From positions 1-64,000 of the forward strand of contig JAAVZI010000045.1 of the NCBI GenBank assembly GCA_022791575.1: 64,000 bases of DNA, read 5' to 3'. This document shows, piece by piece, positions 56,201-64,000 of this stretch. The stretch is from Lachnospiraceae bacterium (GTDB taxonomy: Bacteria; Bacillota; Clostridia; Lachnospirales; Lachnospiraceae). The notes under the pieces were generated by a model. It saw only the letters and a list, made by a program, of their open reading frames with translations. It searched no databases and had not been told where the DNA came from. Numbering within the stretch: the stretch's first letter is position 1; every line of letters begins with the position of its first letter. The position numbers and the translations under genes were made by a program.

Positions 56201-56996
56201 GCAGAAAGACGGCACAGAGGAAGAAGAGGCAGAAGATAGCTATAACGAAGAAGAATGGGTTCCTAAGGAGAAACTGTCAGAGGAACAGAGAGATATTTTG
56301 TCTTATTTTCTAGCAATTAAAAGTATTGCCCCTTCATTGGAAAAGATTGTAAAATATATGGAGTATGCACCAGAGCATATGATTATTACCGGCGAAGAAG
56401 GCAGTGGAAAAACTTCTATAGCTATGCGAATTATTAAAGCAGTTCAGTTAAATAAAGATGAGAAGATCGAAAGTATTGCTAAGATTCAGGCGGCATTGCT
56501 GAATCAGAAGAAAGTGACGGATATTTTGGAAAAGGTAAATGGCGGTGTTCTTATTATTGAAAAGGCAGGAAGTCTGAAGCCATCCACTGTGTATGCCATA
56601 GACGATGCATTATACGGCAATCAATATTATGTACAGATTATTTTAGTGGACAGGAAAGAGGCAATAGCAAAGCTGCTGAATGTAACGCAGAGTTTTATCA
56701 ATGATATTCGAATGCGTGTGGATCTTCCGGAATATACCAATAACGAGCTGGCTGAATTTGCAAAGGCTTATGCCGAGAATAATGGATATATATTTGATGG
56801 AATGGCCCTTCTGGCATTGCATAGTGTAATTGAGATCTTTCAGACAGATCAGCACTCTGCGAACTTGGAAGATGTAAAAAATATTATGAATGAAGCAATG
56901 GAGCATGCAGACAAGAGAGCAAAGAAACTTTTTGGAAAACTTTTTGGAAAGAAGAATACCGACGGCATTATATTATTGGAAAGTGATTTTGAATAA
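53250..56996 (+). CDS. Giant acidic TPR / P-loop ATPase protein
   Basis: About 1248 residues. The first ~200 are TPR-like helical repeats (RLAGKKQYKTAAKMADQI onward). A long disordered, Glu/Asp-rich middle (about 210-1010) follows, including a Tyr/Glu/Asp-rich tract near 860-960. The C-terminal ~230 residues form an AAA-type ATPase with Walker A IITGEEGSGKTSIAMRI and a Walker B-like NGGVLIIEKAG, resembling the CbxX/SpoVK-type fold. Function unknown; the layout suggests a scaffold with a motor. Start is TTG 53250 or 53247 behind AGAGGTGA; GTG 53241 overlaps that site. The next gene follows by 57 nt. Confidence 0.7.
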   Translation: MDKYEYKLMAEEIVRLAGKKQYKTAAKMADQIRWEKVRNVQMLCTVSEIYEQVGKFEESKEVLLLAYNRSPNGKTIVYRLADLSVALKDYKEATDFYHEYIQMAPNDSNSLLLKYKIYRGKKAKIDTQIAILEEFKTRDYQEEWILELARLYHEAGYKEKCVEICNEIDLWFNEGTSVIQALELKKIYEPLTPMQEKKLQNKSEYMGESDKDKKNEEQNYAAKTEKTASQETKAETEKEQKKETRQKQLEKPAPLHPAAEAIIKMTKQKSRGEIKRGFSILPKEHTEPEEEEATESVEPELHLPEGIEVVELPGAAKKLKEAVASTEKKEEPAVSQAEEAVFEKASEVETSLWQPRENPVVKIQDTVRDNQSEETDILFELTEENRTEEDHSIEDQERDEEKPHGILGKMFSRLKMEDDELDEDFVDDYDENGPVSNMEQGMVTRGLTGQYEKIVIDDDDDDESDPLNTRMTAPIQVPEEDEEDEEEYEYVYEDEIEEEEYTDFDDEAEEGTGVSARSNKRFKLFRNTMEDDELFEEEEEYEPAQQAAAPLSYSAQYDTLNLQKELAKSIQQLMDATEKETVDSTLENVKKMVEESHIPKLSETMRFKAVRGNMLNNIARRQAEKLEQARDIEEVVLNSTKNAEEEMQAIPAEDASVLKVDSRPKPAAELAIKLKPAKDELTEPIEQMLTREPDGQLSILLPETAAAEEQIEGQLNMDGVLREWEKQELLSENDKDKRALEEARKRALEETQGIMSEIMGLLKDVIPKIGSIKDGEEKMSVLAQSLERVQKALPLTQGIVEAAEEGKEAASAIEAACAKAVIELAQMEEDGKEPEEKAAVSDIPKELESTAEEYAQEYDENAAAYDESDMESAEEAYENGYDRDDEGVYAEEYEEADESSYPDEYYVTDEEAYNEEYNENEDSLYDNEYHEMDDDLYGDDYDESYEEEYTEAPLAVSRKLEQTLQDDEELWEEEEVSAELMPELQKDGTEEEEAEDSYNEEEWVPKEKLSEEQRDILSYFLAIKSIAPSLEKIVKYMEYAPEHMIITGEEGSGKTSIAMRIIKAVQLNKDEKIESIAKIQAALLNQKKVTDILEKVNGGVLIIEKAGSLKPSTVYAIDDALYGNQYYVQIILVDRKEAIAKLLNVTQSFINDIRMRVDLPEYTNNELAEFAKAYAENNGYIFDGMALLALHSVIEIFQTDQHSANLEDVKNIMNEAMEHADKRAKKLFGKLFGKKNTDGIILLESDFE

Positions 56997-57053
56997 AGCC
57001 GTGTCTGAAAGTATTTCTTGAGTAAAGAAAACCAGAGAAGGGGTCGTGGCATT

Positions 57054-57683
57054 ATGAAAGAATTGAAAGATCGCCTGAATGGCGACTTAATACAGATACT
57101 TTTTAATATAGTGATTATTGGAGTATTTTCAATTGTGGATAAATGGCTGTTATTTAGTTATGGTTCCTGGGGATTGGCAGCTGTTTTTGAAATATTAATG
57201 CTTCTTATGTGCTGCCTTCTCGCGATCAATGTCTATAGCTGTATGTTGGGACTCAGCGGTAAGAAGAAAGAGAGTAATGAGGAAGAAAAACAGATGTATG
57301 CTCTGCTTTATAGACAAATGAAAAAATTAGAAAATCAAATTCCGCAGATCGTATATAAAACAACAGAAAAAATATTGGACGAACAGCAGCTTGAGATCAA
57401 TAAGCAGATGGAGGAATTAAAGATTAATCAGCTGCGTTCTGTCAAAGCGCTTTTAAATAAGATGGAACAGACACAAAGTACTTCGTTGGCAGAGGAACCA
57501 GTAACAGAAGCTGAGACGCCGGTGCCACAAGCAGAGACACCAGTAACAGAAGCAAAGGAGCCAGTGATTCAGGAAGTGAAAGAAGAAATGCCTGCGGTGG
57601 CTTCCGTTGCAATAACGGATGATCCAAACAGGGAGTTGAGTGCGGATGAAATTGCCTTATTATTTGCAGAAGCGAATAGTTAA
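57054..57683 (+). CDS. Two-helix membrane protein with coiled coil
   Basis: 209 residues: two N-terminal membrane helices (about 12-32 and 38-60), a coiled coil (KQMYALLYRQMKKLENQIP onward), a Glu/Pro/Thr/Ala repeat region (ETPVPQAETPVTEAKEPV) and a short conserved-looking tail ELSADEIALLFAEANS. The tail resembles LSADEIAALF motifs seen in some Lachnospiraceae proteins. No family recognised. Probably co-transcribed with the giant ATPase. ATG 57054 follows AGAAGGGG. Confidence 0.6.
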   Translation: MKELKDRLNGDLIQILFNIVIIGVFSIVDKWLLFSYGSWGLAAVFEILMLLMCCLLAINVYSCMLGLSGKKKESNEEEKQMYALLYRQMKKLENQIPQIVYKTTEKILDEQQLEINKQMEELKINQLRSVKALLNKMEQTQSTSLAEEPVTEAETPVPQAETPVTEAKEPVIQEVKEEMPAVASVAITDDPNRELSADEIALLFAEANS

Positions 57684-57722
57684 GTGGAATATGGTTGGAA
57701 ATAGTTAGAACTAGAGGAAGTT

Positions 57723-58706
57723 ATGAATTATATTGTATTTGATTTAGAGTGGAATCAGGGCACGCAGGAAAATATGCTGCCGGACATTCCTTTAGAGATT
57801 GTGGAAATTGGAGCTGTAAAGCTAAATGAGCGTTTTGAAAAAGTAGCAACATTTCATAGATTAATTAATCCTAAAATCTACTTGGAATTAAATGATGAAA
57901 TGCATAAAATCGTGCCTTTGAGTATTGAGGAACTGCAGGAGAATGGTGTGGATTTTGCAAAAGCTGCTGAAAGTTTTTTTGAATGGTGTGGCCAGGAGGA
58001 ATACCGTTTTTGTGTCTGGGGAGATACAGATCTAACAGAACTGCAGAGAAATCTTAGATTTTTTCAGGTTCCTATTGAACTTTCAGCACCTGTTTTTTAT
58101 TATAACATACAAAAATGCTTTGGTTTACAGTTTCCAGATCAAGAAAAGCGATATACGCTTGAAGAAGCTGTAAGCAGGCTGGATATACCTATAACGAATC
58201 CGTTCCACCGTGCTTTGGAAGATGCAGAATATACAGCTGCCATAGTAATGGCTATGGACAAGGAGATTATAAAAGCATATTATTCTGTAGATCGCTTTCA
58301 GACTCCCAAGACGAAGGAAGAAGAGCTATATCTGCAGTTTCCATCCTACACTCAGTATATTTCCAGAGAGTTTTATAACAAGATACGTCTGATGAAGGAT
58401 AAGGAAATCAGTAGTATCCGCTGTTATAAATGTAATCAAGATGCGAAGCGCAAAATCCGCTGGTATGCAGTAAACGGAAGATCCTATGATTGTCTGGCAT
58501 ATTGCCGCCAGCATGGCTATATCTTTGGCAGAATACGCATTCGAAAGACAGAAAACGGCAGAATCTATGCCGATAAAATGATAAAGCAGGCAGATAAGGA
58601 GGAAGCATTATCTGTTTGGCAGAGACGTGAAGAGCTTCGTGAAAAGCGGAGAAGAAAGAAAAAAGAAAAAAGAGACAGAAAAAAAGGAATTGCCAGAGAT
58701 ACATAA
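57723..58706 (+). CDS. DEDDh 3'-5' exonuclease family protein
   Basis: 327 residues. YIVFDLEWNQG supplies the first Asp/Glu, WGDTDLTELQRNL the second Asp, and NPFHRALEDAEYTA the His and last Asp, the DEDDh pattern of the RNase T/KapD exonuclease family. A C-terminal ~100 residues include IRCYKCNQDAKRKIRWY (CxxC) and a Cys/His-containing segment, then a Lys/Arg-rich tail. May act on RNA or DNA ends. Confidence 0.85.
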   Translation: MNYIVFDLEWNQGTQENMLPDIPLEIVEIGAVKLNERFEKVATFHRLINPKIYLELNDEMHKIVPLSIEELQENGVDFAKAAESFFEWCGQEEYRFCVWGDTDLTELQRNLRFFQVPIELSAPVFYYNIQKCFGLQFPDQEKRYTLEEAVSRLDIPITNPFHRALEDAEYTAAIVMAMDKEIIKAYYSVDRFQTPKTKEEELYLQFPSYTQYISREFYNKIRLMKDKEISSIRCYKCNQDAKRKIRWYAVNGRSYDCLAYCRQHGYIFGRIRIRKTENGRIYADKMIKQADKEEALSVWQRREELREKRRRKKKEKRDRKKGIARDT

Positions 58707-58723
58707 GAGGGCAATTCCTTTTT
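58681..58723 (+). terminator. Terminator overlapping the exonuclease stop
   Basis: AAAAAGGAATTGCC (58681-58694) pairs with GGCAATTCCTTTTT (58710-58723). It also faces the convergent carboxypeptidase gene. Confidence 0.85.
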
Positions 58724-58739
58724 AATATATTTGTTTTTG

Positions 58740-60206
58740 TTATTCGTCTTGATGATGTTCCCAGACATCAAATTCACTTTGAAGCTTCGGGGTTTTAGCA
58801 CTTCCTACAGATGCTTTCTGAGCCGGCTTGGTTTCTTTGTTTTGTTTGCTGCGTCGTATGGAAGAACGGGTTCTAATCTTTTTGTGCTTTTTCATTTTAG
58901 GTCCTTCTTTGATATAACTGGGCTCAAAGATTCCGTTACGTATGCAGTACAGAATTACTCCGATTACTCCAAGAATACAAAAGACAATAAGAAGAATCAG
59001 CAAAACCTTTTTTATTGGAAATGGTTTGTCAGGGGCTTTTTTCTGTGTCTCAATCGGTTTAGAATCTGTTTGGATCGAGTTTTTACCAGGTGTATAAAGT
59101 ATGGATACATTGCCGACAAAATGTTCATCCAGGCGGCAGGTTACAACTGCGATTTCGTTCTGGGATTGTTCGGTAAAGGAAATTGCAGATGCAATATCGG
59201 TAACTGTCGATTGATTAGGAATAACTAACTCTGAGGAAGTATCAAGCATAATTTTACCGGCATCTTTGGTCAGCGGATTATTTCTAATGGGAAAGAATCC
59301 TTCGCTGCTTAGCTGGAGCCCCAGCTCATGTTCACTGACTGGAATTTTCTTAAAATTGTTAAAACCATAATCCAGCAAAGCTGTTGTATCCAAATACTGG
59401 TCCTTAGATACATCATCTTTCATAATTACGCAAATCAAAGTAACATCATTTTTCTCAGCATATGTCACCAATGTATTACGTGCAGCATTGGTATAGCCTG
59501 TTTTACCGCCAGTACAGTAATCGTATTTGAAAACACCCTGCCGCAGCATAGAGTGATGGTTATAAATCGGACGAGGTTCCGCAGATTTATTTGACGGAGA
59601 AATCGAATAGCTTACGGTCCGGGTAATTGTACGAAAGCTTTCGTTTTTATAAGCTTCTCTGGCGATTAATGCCAGATCATGTGCTGAAGTAACATGGGTC
59701 TCATCGGGAAGGCCATGAGGGTTGGAAAAATGGGTCTCCGTACAGCCTAAGGCAGCAGCTTTTTCATTCATCATATTGACAAAGGAATCCAGTGTGCCGC
59801 CGATGTGTTCTGCCACTGCATAAGCAGCTTCATTGCCAGAAGCCAGCATAACTGCATATAGACATTGTTCTAACGGAATCTGTTCATCAATCATAAATCC
59901 AACCAGAGATCCTTCTGTTTTATAAATGGAATCACGAGAAAAGGTTACTATGTCCTGCAGAGGGGCATGCTCCAGTGCCAGAAGAGTAGTCATAATCTTT
60001 GTAGTACTGGCCGGATAGTGCTGTACATGAATATTTTTTTCATATAAAATAGCACCAGTATCGGCTTCCATTACAATGGCGGATTCAGCTTTGACTTCCG
60101 GGCCAGCCGGCCAGAAAGCCTCAGCAGAGACTCTCTGACTAGGGACAAGTTCCAGGAAGAAGGCCAGCAGAAAAATGGTCATCCATAATTGCTTAACGAA
60201 TTTCAT
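58740..60206 (-). CDS. D-alanyl-D-alanine carboxypeptidase (PBP5-type)
   Basis: 488 residues. Signal peptide at the N terminus; active-site SxxK in PASTTKIMTTLLAL, SxN in MLASGNEAAYAVAEH, and KTG in CTGGKTGYTNAA. A beta-domain follows, then a C-terminal membrane helix (KKVLLILLIVFCILGVIGVI) and a basic tail of ~70 residues. It trims peptidoglycan pentapeptides on the outer face. The anchor is a true transmembrane helix with a cytoplasmic tail rather than an amphipathic one. Start overlaps the upstream gene's stop by one base. Confidence 0.92.
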   Translation of the reverse strand: MKFVKQLWMTIFLLAFFLELVPSQRVSAEAFWPAGPEVKAESAIVMEADTGAILYEKNIHVQHYPASTTKIMTTLLALEHAPLQDIVTFSRDSIYKTEGSLVGFMIDEQIPLEQCLYAVMLASGNEAAYAVAEHIGGTLDSFVNMMNEKAAALGCTETHFSNPHGLPDETHVTSAHDLALIAREAYKNESFRTITRTVSYSISPSNKSAEPRPIYNHHSMLRQGVFKYDYCTGGKTGYTNAARNTLVTYAEKNDVTLICVIMKDDVSKDQYLDTTALLDYGFNNFKKIPVSEHELGLQLSSEGFFPIRNNPLTKDAGKIMLDTSSELVIPNQSTVTDIASAISFTEQSQNEIAVVTCRLDEHFVGNVSILYTPGKNSIQTDSKPIETQKKAPDKPFPIKKVLLILLIVFCILGVIGVILYCIRNGIFEPSYIKEGPKMKKHKKIRTRSSIRRSKQNKETKPAQKASVGSAKTPKLQSEFDVWEHHQDE

Positions 60207-61336
60207 TAGAATCCACCAGCCATTTCATGAAGCCTGTTATATAATACTTCCTGCTCTGCAGGGTCTTGACAATAAGTAACTGCGATCAGCTTCTGGTTCG
60301 GCGTCCAGAGCTTGGAAAAGGCATCAAATGCTGTATCGGCATTTCCAACAGCTCTTGCATTGACTACAATACCAGTATTTTCAAAAGCAGGAGCAAATAT
60401 CTCAGGCCGGTTGGGAGAAGGATCGGTTTCAATCGTAAATGCACCGTCTACAGTAATGATATGGCCAATGTTTTTAACCATATCAATCTTATTTTCCCAA
60501 GTACCGCAGGAGTGGTAAACAGTACCGCCGAAAGCTTCTCCGATTTTTTCATCCGCTGGCTGAAATAGTTCTTCGTAATCTTCGGGATTTACCATAATAG
60601 AGTTGTCATCACTCATGCCTGCACCGGTAAATGCACGGCTGCTGGCAAATCCATGTCCAGGACTTGCTAGACAGCTGCCAAGAAGATTTTTTTGCTTCTG
60701 CAGAAATTCAATTAACAAGTTTGTGCAGAGACTGGCAGCTTCTTTTACTGAATCGGGATCATCATAGATCTCCATAAACAAGTCTGTAATTGGCAGTAGG
60801 TAGGACATCATATTCAATGGAGCCTGAATATCGCAGAAGGAAATAGGAAGTTTCCCTTTTGTCTGTTCCAGAAAATATTCTTCCATTTCTAAAATCTGCC
60901 TGCCAATCGTGGTATCAGCAATTGGCTTTACATCCGCTTTTAAAATATCTTCTGCACAGGTAAATGGCGGGTCGACAGCAGGAGCTTGCCCTTCCGGCCA
61001 TTTATAATCGGCACCAAAGGAGGCGGCAATATAGCCAATTCCATACCAGGGTTCTAAGAAGTTAGCAATATCTGCTTTATACTGCATACTTGTTTGTAGT
61101 GCGCCAAGCTGAAGGCGCAGGGATTCTTTGTAATCCCGGCATTTGTCATAAAAAACTCCGTCGGCCCGCACACGGCGATATACTAGAAGGCCGTGTTCCG
61201 CTTCTTTAAATTGTCGGTTTGATTCTAAAAGCTGGGCTTCGTAGTCAGCATAGGCTTCCAGATCAAAATCTTTTATATCTACAGGTTGTACGCTGGTTCC
61301 CTGGGAATCGCGCAGTGTTGTGTTAAATGTAGCCAT
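60206..61336 (-). CDS. Uroporphyrinogen decarboxylase-family protein
   Basis: 376 residues with the URO-D / corrinoid methyltransferase fold. GGTVYHSCGTWENKI has the His and Cys that bind zinc in methyltransferase members, and the C-terminal NARAVGNADTAFDAF region fits. Anaerobes carry many such proteins, mostly of unknown substrate, acting in methyl transfer or demethylation. No corrinoid-protein gene is adjacent. Overlaps the carboxypeptidase gene by one base. Confidence 0.75.
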   Translation of the reverse strand: MATFNTTLRDSQGTSVQPVDIKDFDLEAYADYEAQLLESNRQFKEAEHGLLVYRRVRADGVFYDKCRDYKESLRLQLGALQTSMQYKADIANFLEPWYGIGYIAASFGADYKWPEGQAPAVDPPFTCAEDILKADVKPIADTTIGRQILEMEEYFLEQTKGKLPISFCDIQAPLNMMSYLLPITDLFMEIYDDPDSVKEAASLCTNLLIEFLQKQKNLLGSCLASPGHGFASSRAFTGAGMSDDNSIMVNPEDYEELFQPADEKIGEAFGGTVYHSCGTWENKIDMVKNIGHIITVDGAFTIETDPSPNRPEIFAPAFENTGIVVNARAVGNADTAFDAFSKLWTPNQKLIAVTYCQDPAEQEVLYNRLHEMAGGF

Positions 61337-61469
61337 TTTATCAGATTCCTTTCCTTATCTAAAGTATGGACATAAAAACCATTATCATAACAATAATATA
61401 TTTTACCCATGTTTGTCAATAATAGCAGGAAAATTAGTGTTATAAGTTTAAAAAGCAAAATATACTACA

Positions 61470-61916
61470 CTACCGCATTTGTTCAACATTTAGTGTAGGA
61501 ATAAAGGTTATCATATAATTATCATATTCCATACAGGTACCATATTTATTTTGATAGTTTTTAGGGTGTTCCAACAGAAAAAGTTCTGTGACATCAAAAT
61601 AGTCTGCTGTTTCATATAGATTTTGACATCCATTTTGATAAGCTTTGACAATGCCATGAAGTCCTATTAATTTATTAAAAGCCCATAACCTTGCTTTTTG
61701 CTCCTGTTTTTGATAATTTGTGATTGATCTATGATATCTACAGAGGTGTAATTGTGACCAAGTTTTTTTACAACAATCTTGTATTCTTATTGTAAAAAGA
61801 TTTTTCTGAATAGCAATTTTATTCCCCATAATTCTTCCATTATTAGCTGGTAAATCTTTTTCTTTCATAATACGATGGGGTGTGTTATATTCAATTAATA
61901 AAACATCGTATAGCAT
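61470..61916 (-). pseudogene. Frameshifted ImmA/IrrE-like paralogue
   Basis: Aligns to the gene at 61951 over its length (LLIEYNTPHRIMKEKD start; KARLWAFNKLIGLHGIV later), but the middle is out of frame. The zinc-site region LGHNYTSVDIIDQ is encoded in another frame, entered near a run of seven A and left again before QKQEQKARLWA. Even in that frame the catalytic AEELGH reads KKLGH. A frame is open from end to end, but the product could not be a protease. Confidence 0.7.
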
Positions 61917-61950
61917 TATTCATTATCTTACTATGAAATATTAAATGAAA

Positions 61951-62418
61951 TTATTTTACAAATTCCATTACTGAAAGATAAGGCTCGAAATATATAATAT
62001 AATTATCTACTTCCGTATAGGCTCCATATTTTTGCTTATAACATTCAATGGCATCTTTAAAGAATTCCTCAGTTACTCCCAGATATTCAATAATTTCATA
62101 TAGATTGCTGCAGTCATGTTTATAGGCATCGATAATACCTGTCAGGCCTATCATTTTATTATAAGCCCAGAGTCTGGCTTTTCGTTCTTGCTTGCGGTTG
62201 GAAACATCATTTTGATCTATAATATCTCCATAAGTTGTATGATAGTGTCCAAGTTCTTCGGCAAGAACACAGGCGCGTTCCGTATTCGTTGAAATGTTTT
62301 TATTCAGTCCGATGACATCATTATGGATCAAACCGGCTGAATGTGATTCAAATTTAGCTTTTTCAATAATATAAATATCATTATTTTCTGCTTCTTTTAA
62401 TAAAGATTCGTAATTCAT
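61951..62418 (-). CDS. ImmA/IrrE-family metalloprotease-like protein
   Basis: 155 residues. CVLAEELGHYHTTYGDII is the variant zinc-site motif (ExLGH where classic members have HExxH). ImmA-type proteases cleave XRE repressors such as ImmR to derepress mobile elements. It lies 21 nt after the XRE gene on the same strand, the standard ImmR-ImmA pairing. The C-terminal part (KQKYGAYTEVDNYIIYF) is less conserved. Confidence 0.8.
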   Translation of the reverse strand: MNYESLLKEAENNDIYIIEKAKFESHSAGLIHNDVIGLNKNISTNTERACVLAEELGHYHTTYGDIIDQNDVSNRKQERKARLWAYNKMIGLTGIIDAYKHDCSNLYEIIEYLGVTEEFFKDAIECYKQKYGAYTEVDNYIIYFEPYLSVMEFVK

Positions 62419-62439
62419 CCTATATCCCCCCAGTTATAT

Positions 62440-62913
62440 TTAACGATCAGGTCTTTTTAGAGTGAGCAGGTCTCTGGCAATTTTTTCATGTTCCTCTGGT
62501 TGATTCATATAATCATTATGAGCAGCCAAAAGAGTGGATTCTTCTGTATATTTTTCGAAATGTGTCAGTTCTTCGACTCGCTTTACCGCTTCCTGTTTCC
62601 CAATTGTGTTGAGCTTGGTATAATAATTCAGCAATTCTTGCTGTTCAGCGGTAGTAGGTTCTGAATGAACAAATTCTTCTCCATACTCATCAAAATATAT
62701 TTTTCGCCGACGATTTGTTCTCCCATATAGAAAATCAATATCAACATTAAAATAATCTGCAATTTGTTCAAAGACTTCTGGAGAAGGAAGTCTTTTTCCT
62801 GTTTCCCACATAGCGATTGTACTTTTAGAAACTCCTAATTCCTTGGCCATTTTTTCCTGGCTGAGTTTTTTATTATTTCGTAGTGAAAGAAAAACATTTT
62901 TAAAATCATTCAT
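62440..62913 (-). CDS. XRE-family repressor (ImmR-like)
   Basis: 157 residues. HTH_3 at residues ~4-60 (LSQEKMAKELGVSKSTIAMWETGKRLPSP), then a ~95-residue C-terminal helical part (TTAEQQELLNYYTKL). ATG 62913 follows AAGAAGGTG. Divergent from the small XRE gene at 63082 across four TCAC-N5-GTGA operators, one inside its own promoter spacer, so it is autoregulated. Confidence 0.88.
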   Translation of the reverse strand: MNDFKNVFLSLRNNKKLSQEKMAKELGVSKSTIAMWETGKRLPSPEVFEQIADYFNVDIDFLYGRTNRRRKIYFDEYGEEFVHSEPTTAEQQELLNYYTKLNTIGKQEAVKRVEELTHFEKYTEESTLLAAHNDYMNQPEEHEKIARDLLTLKRPDR

Positions 62914-62936
62914 GGAAGCACCTTCTTTCTGCTTGT

Positions 62937-62965
62937 ATAATATCACAAATTGTGACTATTGTAAA
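62937..62965 (-). promoter_or_regulatory. Leftward promoter of the ImmR-like gene
   Basis: Minus strand TTTACA (62965-62960), 17-nt spacer holding operator 1, TATTAT (62942-62937). Confidence 0.7.
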
Positions 62966-63060
62966 GAAACAAATAAAAAAATCACAAAAAGTGAGTTAAA
63001 GGGCTTGACAATGTTCACAAATAGTGATAATATACAAACACAGAAAGTCACTATAAGTGA
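62943..63060. promoter_or_regulatory. Four TCAC-N5-GTGA operators
   Basis: TCACAAATTGTGA (62943), TCACAAAAAGTGA (62982), TCACAAATAGTGA (63015) and TCACTATAAGTGA (63048). Spacings are 39, 33 and 33 bp. Operators 1 and 3 lie inside the spacers of the two opposing promoters. Confidence 0.85.
63005..63033 (+). promoter_or_regulatory. Rightward promoter of the small XRE gene
   Basis: TTGACA (63005-63010), 17-nt spacer holding operator 3, TAATAT (63028-63033). Confidence 0.8.
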
Positions 63061-63081
63061 TATTTGAGAGGAGAGATATAG

Positions 63082-63279
63082 ATGATAAGCAAAAAATTTG
63101 CAGATCGTCTAGTGATATTAAGAGGAAACTTAACACAACAAGAAGTGGCGAAATCTATTGGAATTAGTTTAAGTACCTATTCGTTGTATGAATCTGGAAA
63201 AGCCATACCAAGCGATGAGAAGAAAAAGAGGATAGCAGATTACTTTCATACAACAGTTCAGGAAATATTTTTTGACTAG
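63082..63279 (+). CDS. Small XRE-family regulator (Cro-like)
   Basis: 65 residues, almost all HTH: LVILRGNLTQQEVAKSIGISLSTYSLYESGKAIPSD. Good ribosome binding site (GAGGAGAG). With the ImmR-like gene it forms a two-repressor switch. It precedes the hydrolase gene by 26 nt, so that gene may be under the same control. Confidence 0.85.
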   Translation: MISKKFADRLVILRGNLTQQEVAKSIGISLSTYSLYESGKAIPSDEKKKRIADYFHTTVQEIFFD

Positions 63280-63305
63280 CCGCTTTAAAAATTCAGGAGG
63301 CTGAA

Positions 63306-63986
63306 ATGAAGAAAAACATCGTCTTAGGATTATTAGTACTCATAACATTTCAATTAATAAGTTTGATTTACAACAAGGGAATAAAGAAAATCGATGCTCA
63401 AACTGCTTATGTGGTGAAGGAGTTAGAACTTGATACGGACAGGCTATCAGCAGATATGTTAGAGAGAAATGAGTATTTCTATATTAGCTCTGTGTGTTTA
63501 AAAGTGCTTGATCTTCAGTCAATGATACAGATGAATCAGACAGAAGAGACAGAAATGATAACCATGCAAAAGGAAGAGGTATACACTGCTCTGTCTGCAA
63601 TGCAGATGGATGATGGGGATATTCATATGCTTCTTCAGATTGCAGCGGCAGAAGCAGGAACTGAGGATGTTATCGGAAAAGCTTTGGTACTATGCGTAAT
63701 AAAAAATCGTATAGAAAGTGAAGAATTTCCCAATACCGTCAGAGAGGTTATATATCAGTGTAAAAATGGAACCTATCAGTTCTCACCAGTAAAAAACGAA
63801 GCTTATGAAAATGCGGAAGTTACGGCAGATTGTTATGAAGCTTTGGAACTGGTGTTGTCAGGCTGGGATGAAAGCCAGGGTGCGGTTTATTTTTGTACAC
63901 CTGCGGCAGCTGGGAAATGGCATGAACATCATCTGAGGTTTCTATTTGAACATGGCAATCACAGATTTTATAAGAAGGTCAAGTAG
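63306..63986 (+). CDS. SleB-like cell wall hydrolase
   Basis: 226 residues. An N-terminal hydrophobic segment (IVLGLLVLITFQLISLIY) acts as signal or anchor. The C-terminal ~120 residues match the Hydrolase_2 (SleB/CwlJ) domain: LLQIAAAEAGTEDVIGKALV with the catalytic-type Glu, then NGTYQFSPV and a closing HRFYKK. SleB-type enzymes degrade spore cortex, but vegetative versions are common. AGGAGG precedes ATG 63306. Confidence 0.88.
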   Translation: MKKNIVLGLLVLITFQLISLIYNKGIKKIDAQTAYVVKELELDTDRLSADMLERNEYFYISSVCLKVLDLQSMIQMNQTEETEMITMQKEEVYTALSAMQMDDGDIHMLLQIAAAEAGTEDVIGKALVLCVIKNRIESEEFPNTVREVIYQCKNGTYQFSPVKNEAYENAEVTADCYEALELVLSGWDESQGAVYFCTPAAAGKWHEHHLRFLFEHGNHRFYKKVK

Positions 63987-64000
63987 AAGGTTCTTTCAAG

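Overview
The window looks like a chromosome segment of a low-GC, anaerobic, spore-forming Clostridia, most likely Lachnospiraceae. This rests on a four-subunit pyruvate:ferredoxin oxidoreductase, a GlgC/GlgD pair, SpoVG, a SleB-type hydrolase, a Firmicutes-type Tad pilus locus, strong AGGAGG ribosome binding sites and Rpn-family nucleases. Genus is not claimed.

Layout. (1) 1-8.4 kb: the tail of a large serine recombinase abuts the 3' end of cpaF, so a mobile element has split the Tad ATPase gene. The rest of the Tad locus follows: tadB, tadC, flp, a DUF5702 protein, two TadE-like pseudopilins, a prepilin peptidase and an FHA protein. (2) 8.4-17.5 kb: alpha/beta hydrolase and YjfB, alcohol dehydrogenase, cysS, a chemoreceptor, and the por operon read leftward from a promoter with a palindromic operator. 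(3) 17.5-26.2 kb: an AT-rich accessory island. It holds an AgrC-like kinase and LytTR regulator, a run of 18-20 residue Trp-rich peptide genes ending in a WLFGKK motif, a second AgrC-like kinase divergent from a probable untranslated RNA or fossil peptide unit, two Rpn nucleases and Rpn fragments. Three promoters here share one architecture: two 12-bp direct repeats 20 bp apart, ending exactly 3 bp before the -35. No AgrB or AgrD is present. I think this is the most novel system in the window. (4) 26.4-50.6 kb: housekeeping genes (metY, rhomboid, HIT, murG, pgi, LytTR/LiaF-like pair, three tRNAs, prs, dnaI/dnaD-like genes, murC, glgCD, spoVG, fucO, a CdaR/PucR-type regulator and an aconitase-family hydratase). 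(5) 50.7-53.2 kb: a group II intron remnant, a protein made of six near-identical Cys-rich repeats, and a strongly promoted stretch without an ORF. (6) 53.2-61.3 kb: a 1.25-kaa acidic TPR/ATPase protein, a membrane coiled-coil protein, an exonuclease, a D,D-carboxypeptidase and a URO-D family protein. (7) 61.4-64 kb: an ImmR/ImmA-like module with a frameshifted ImmA paralogue, divergent from a small XRE gene across four identical-type operators, then a SleB-like hydrolase.

How the parts may work together: in the peptide island the LytTR regulator probably activates the peptide promoters through the tandem repeats, with the kinases sensing a peptide or another signal. That is inference from promoter architecture. 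All family assignments were made by eye from the translated sequence; no database search was run.
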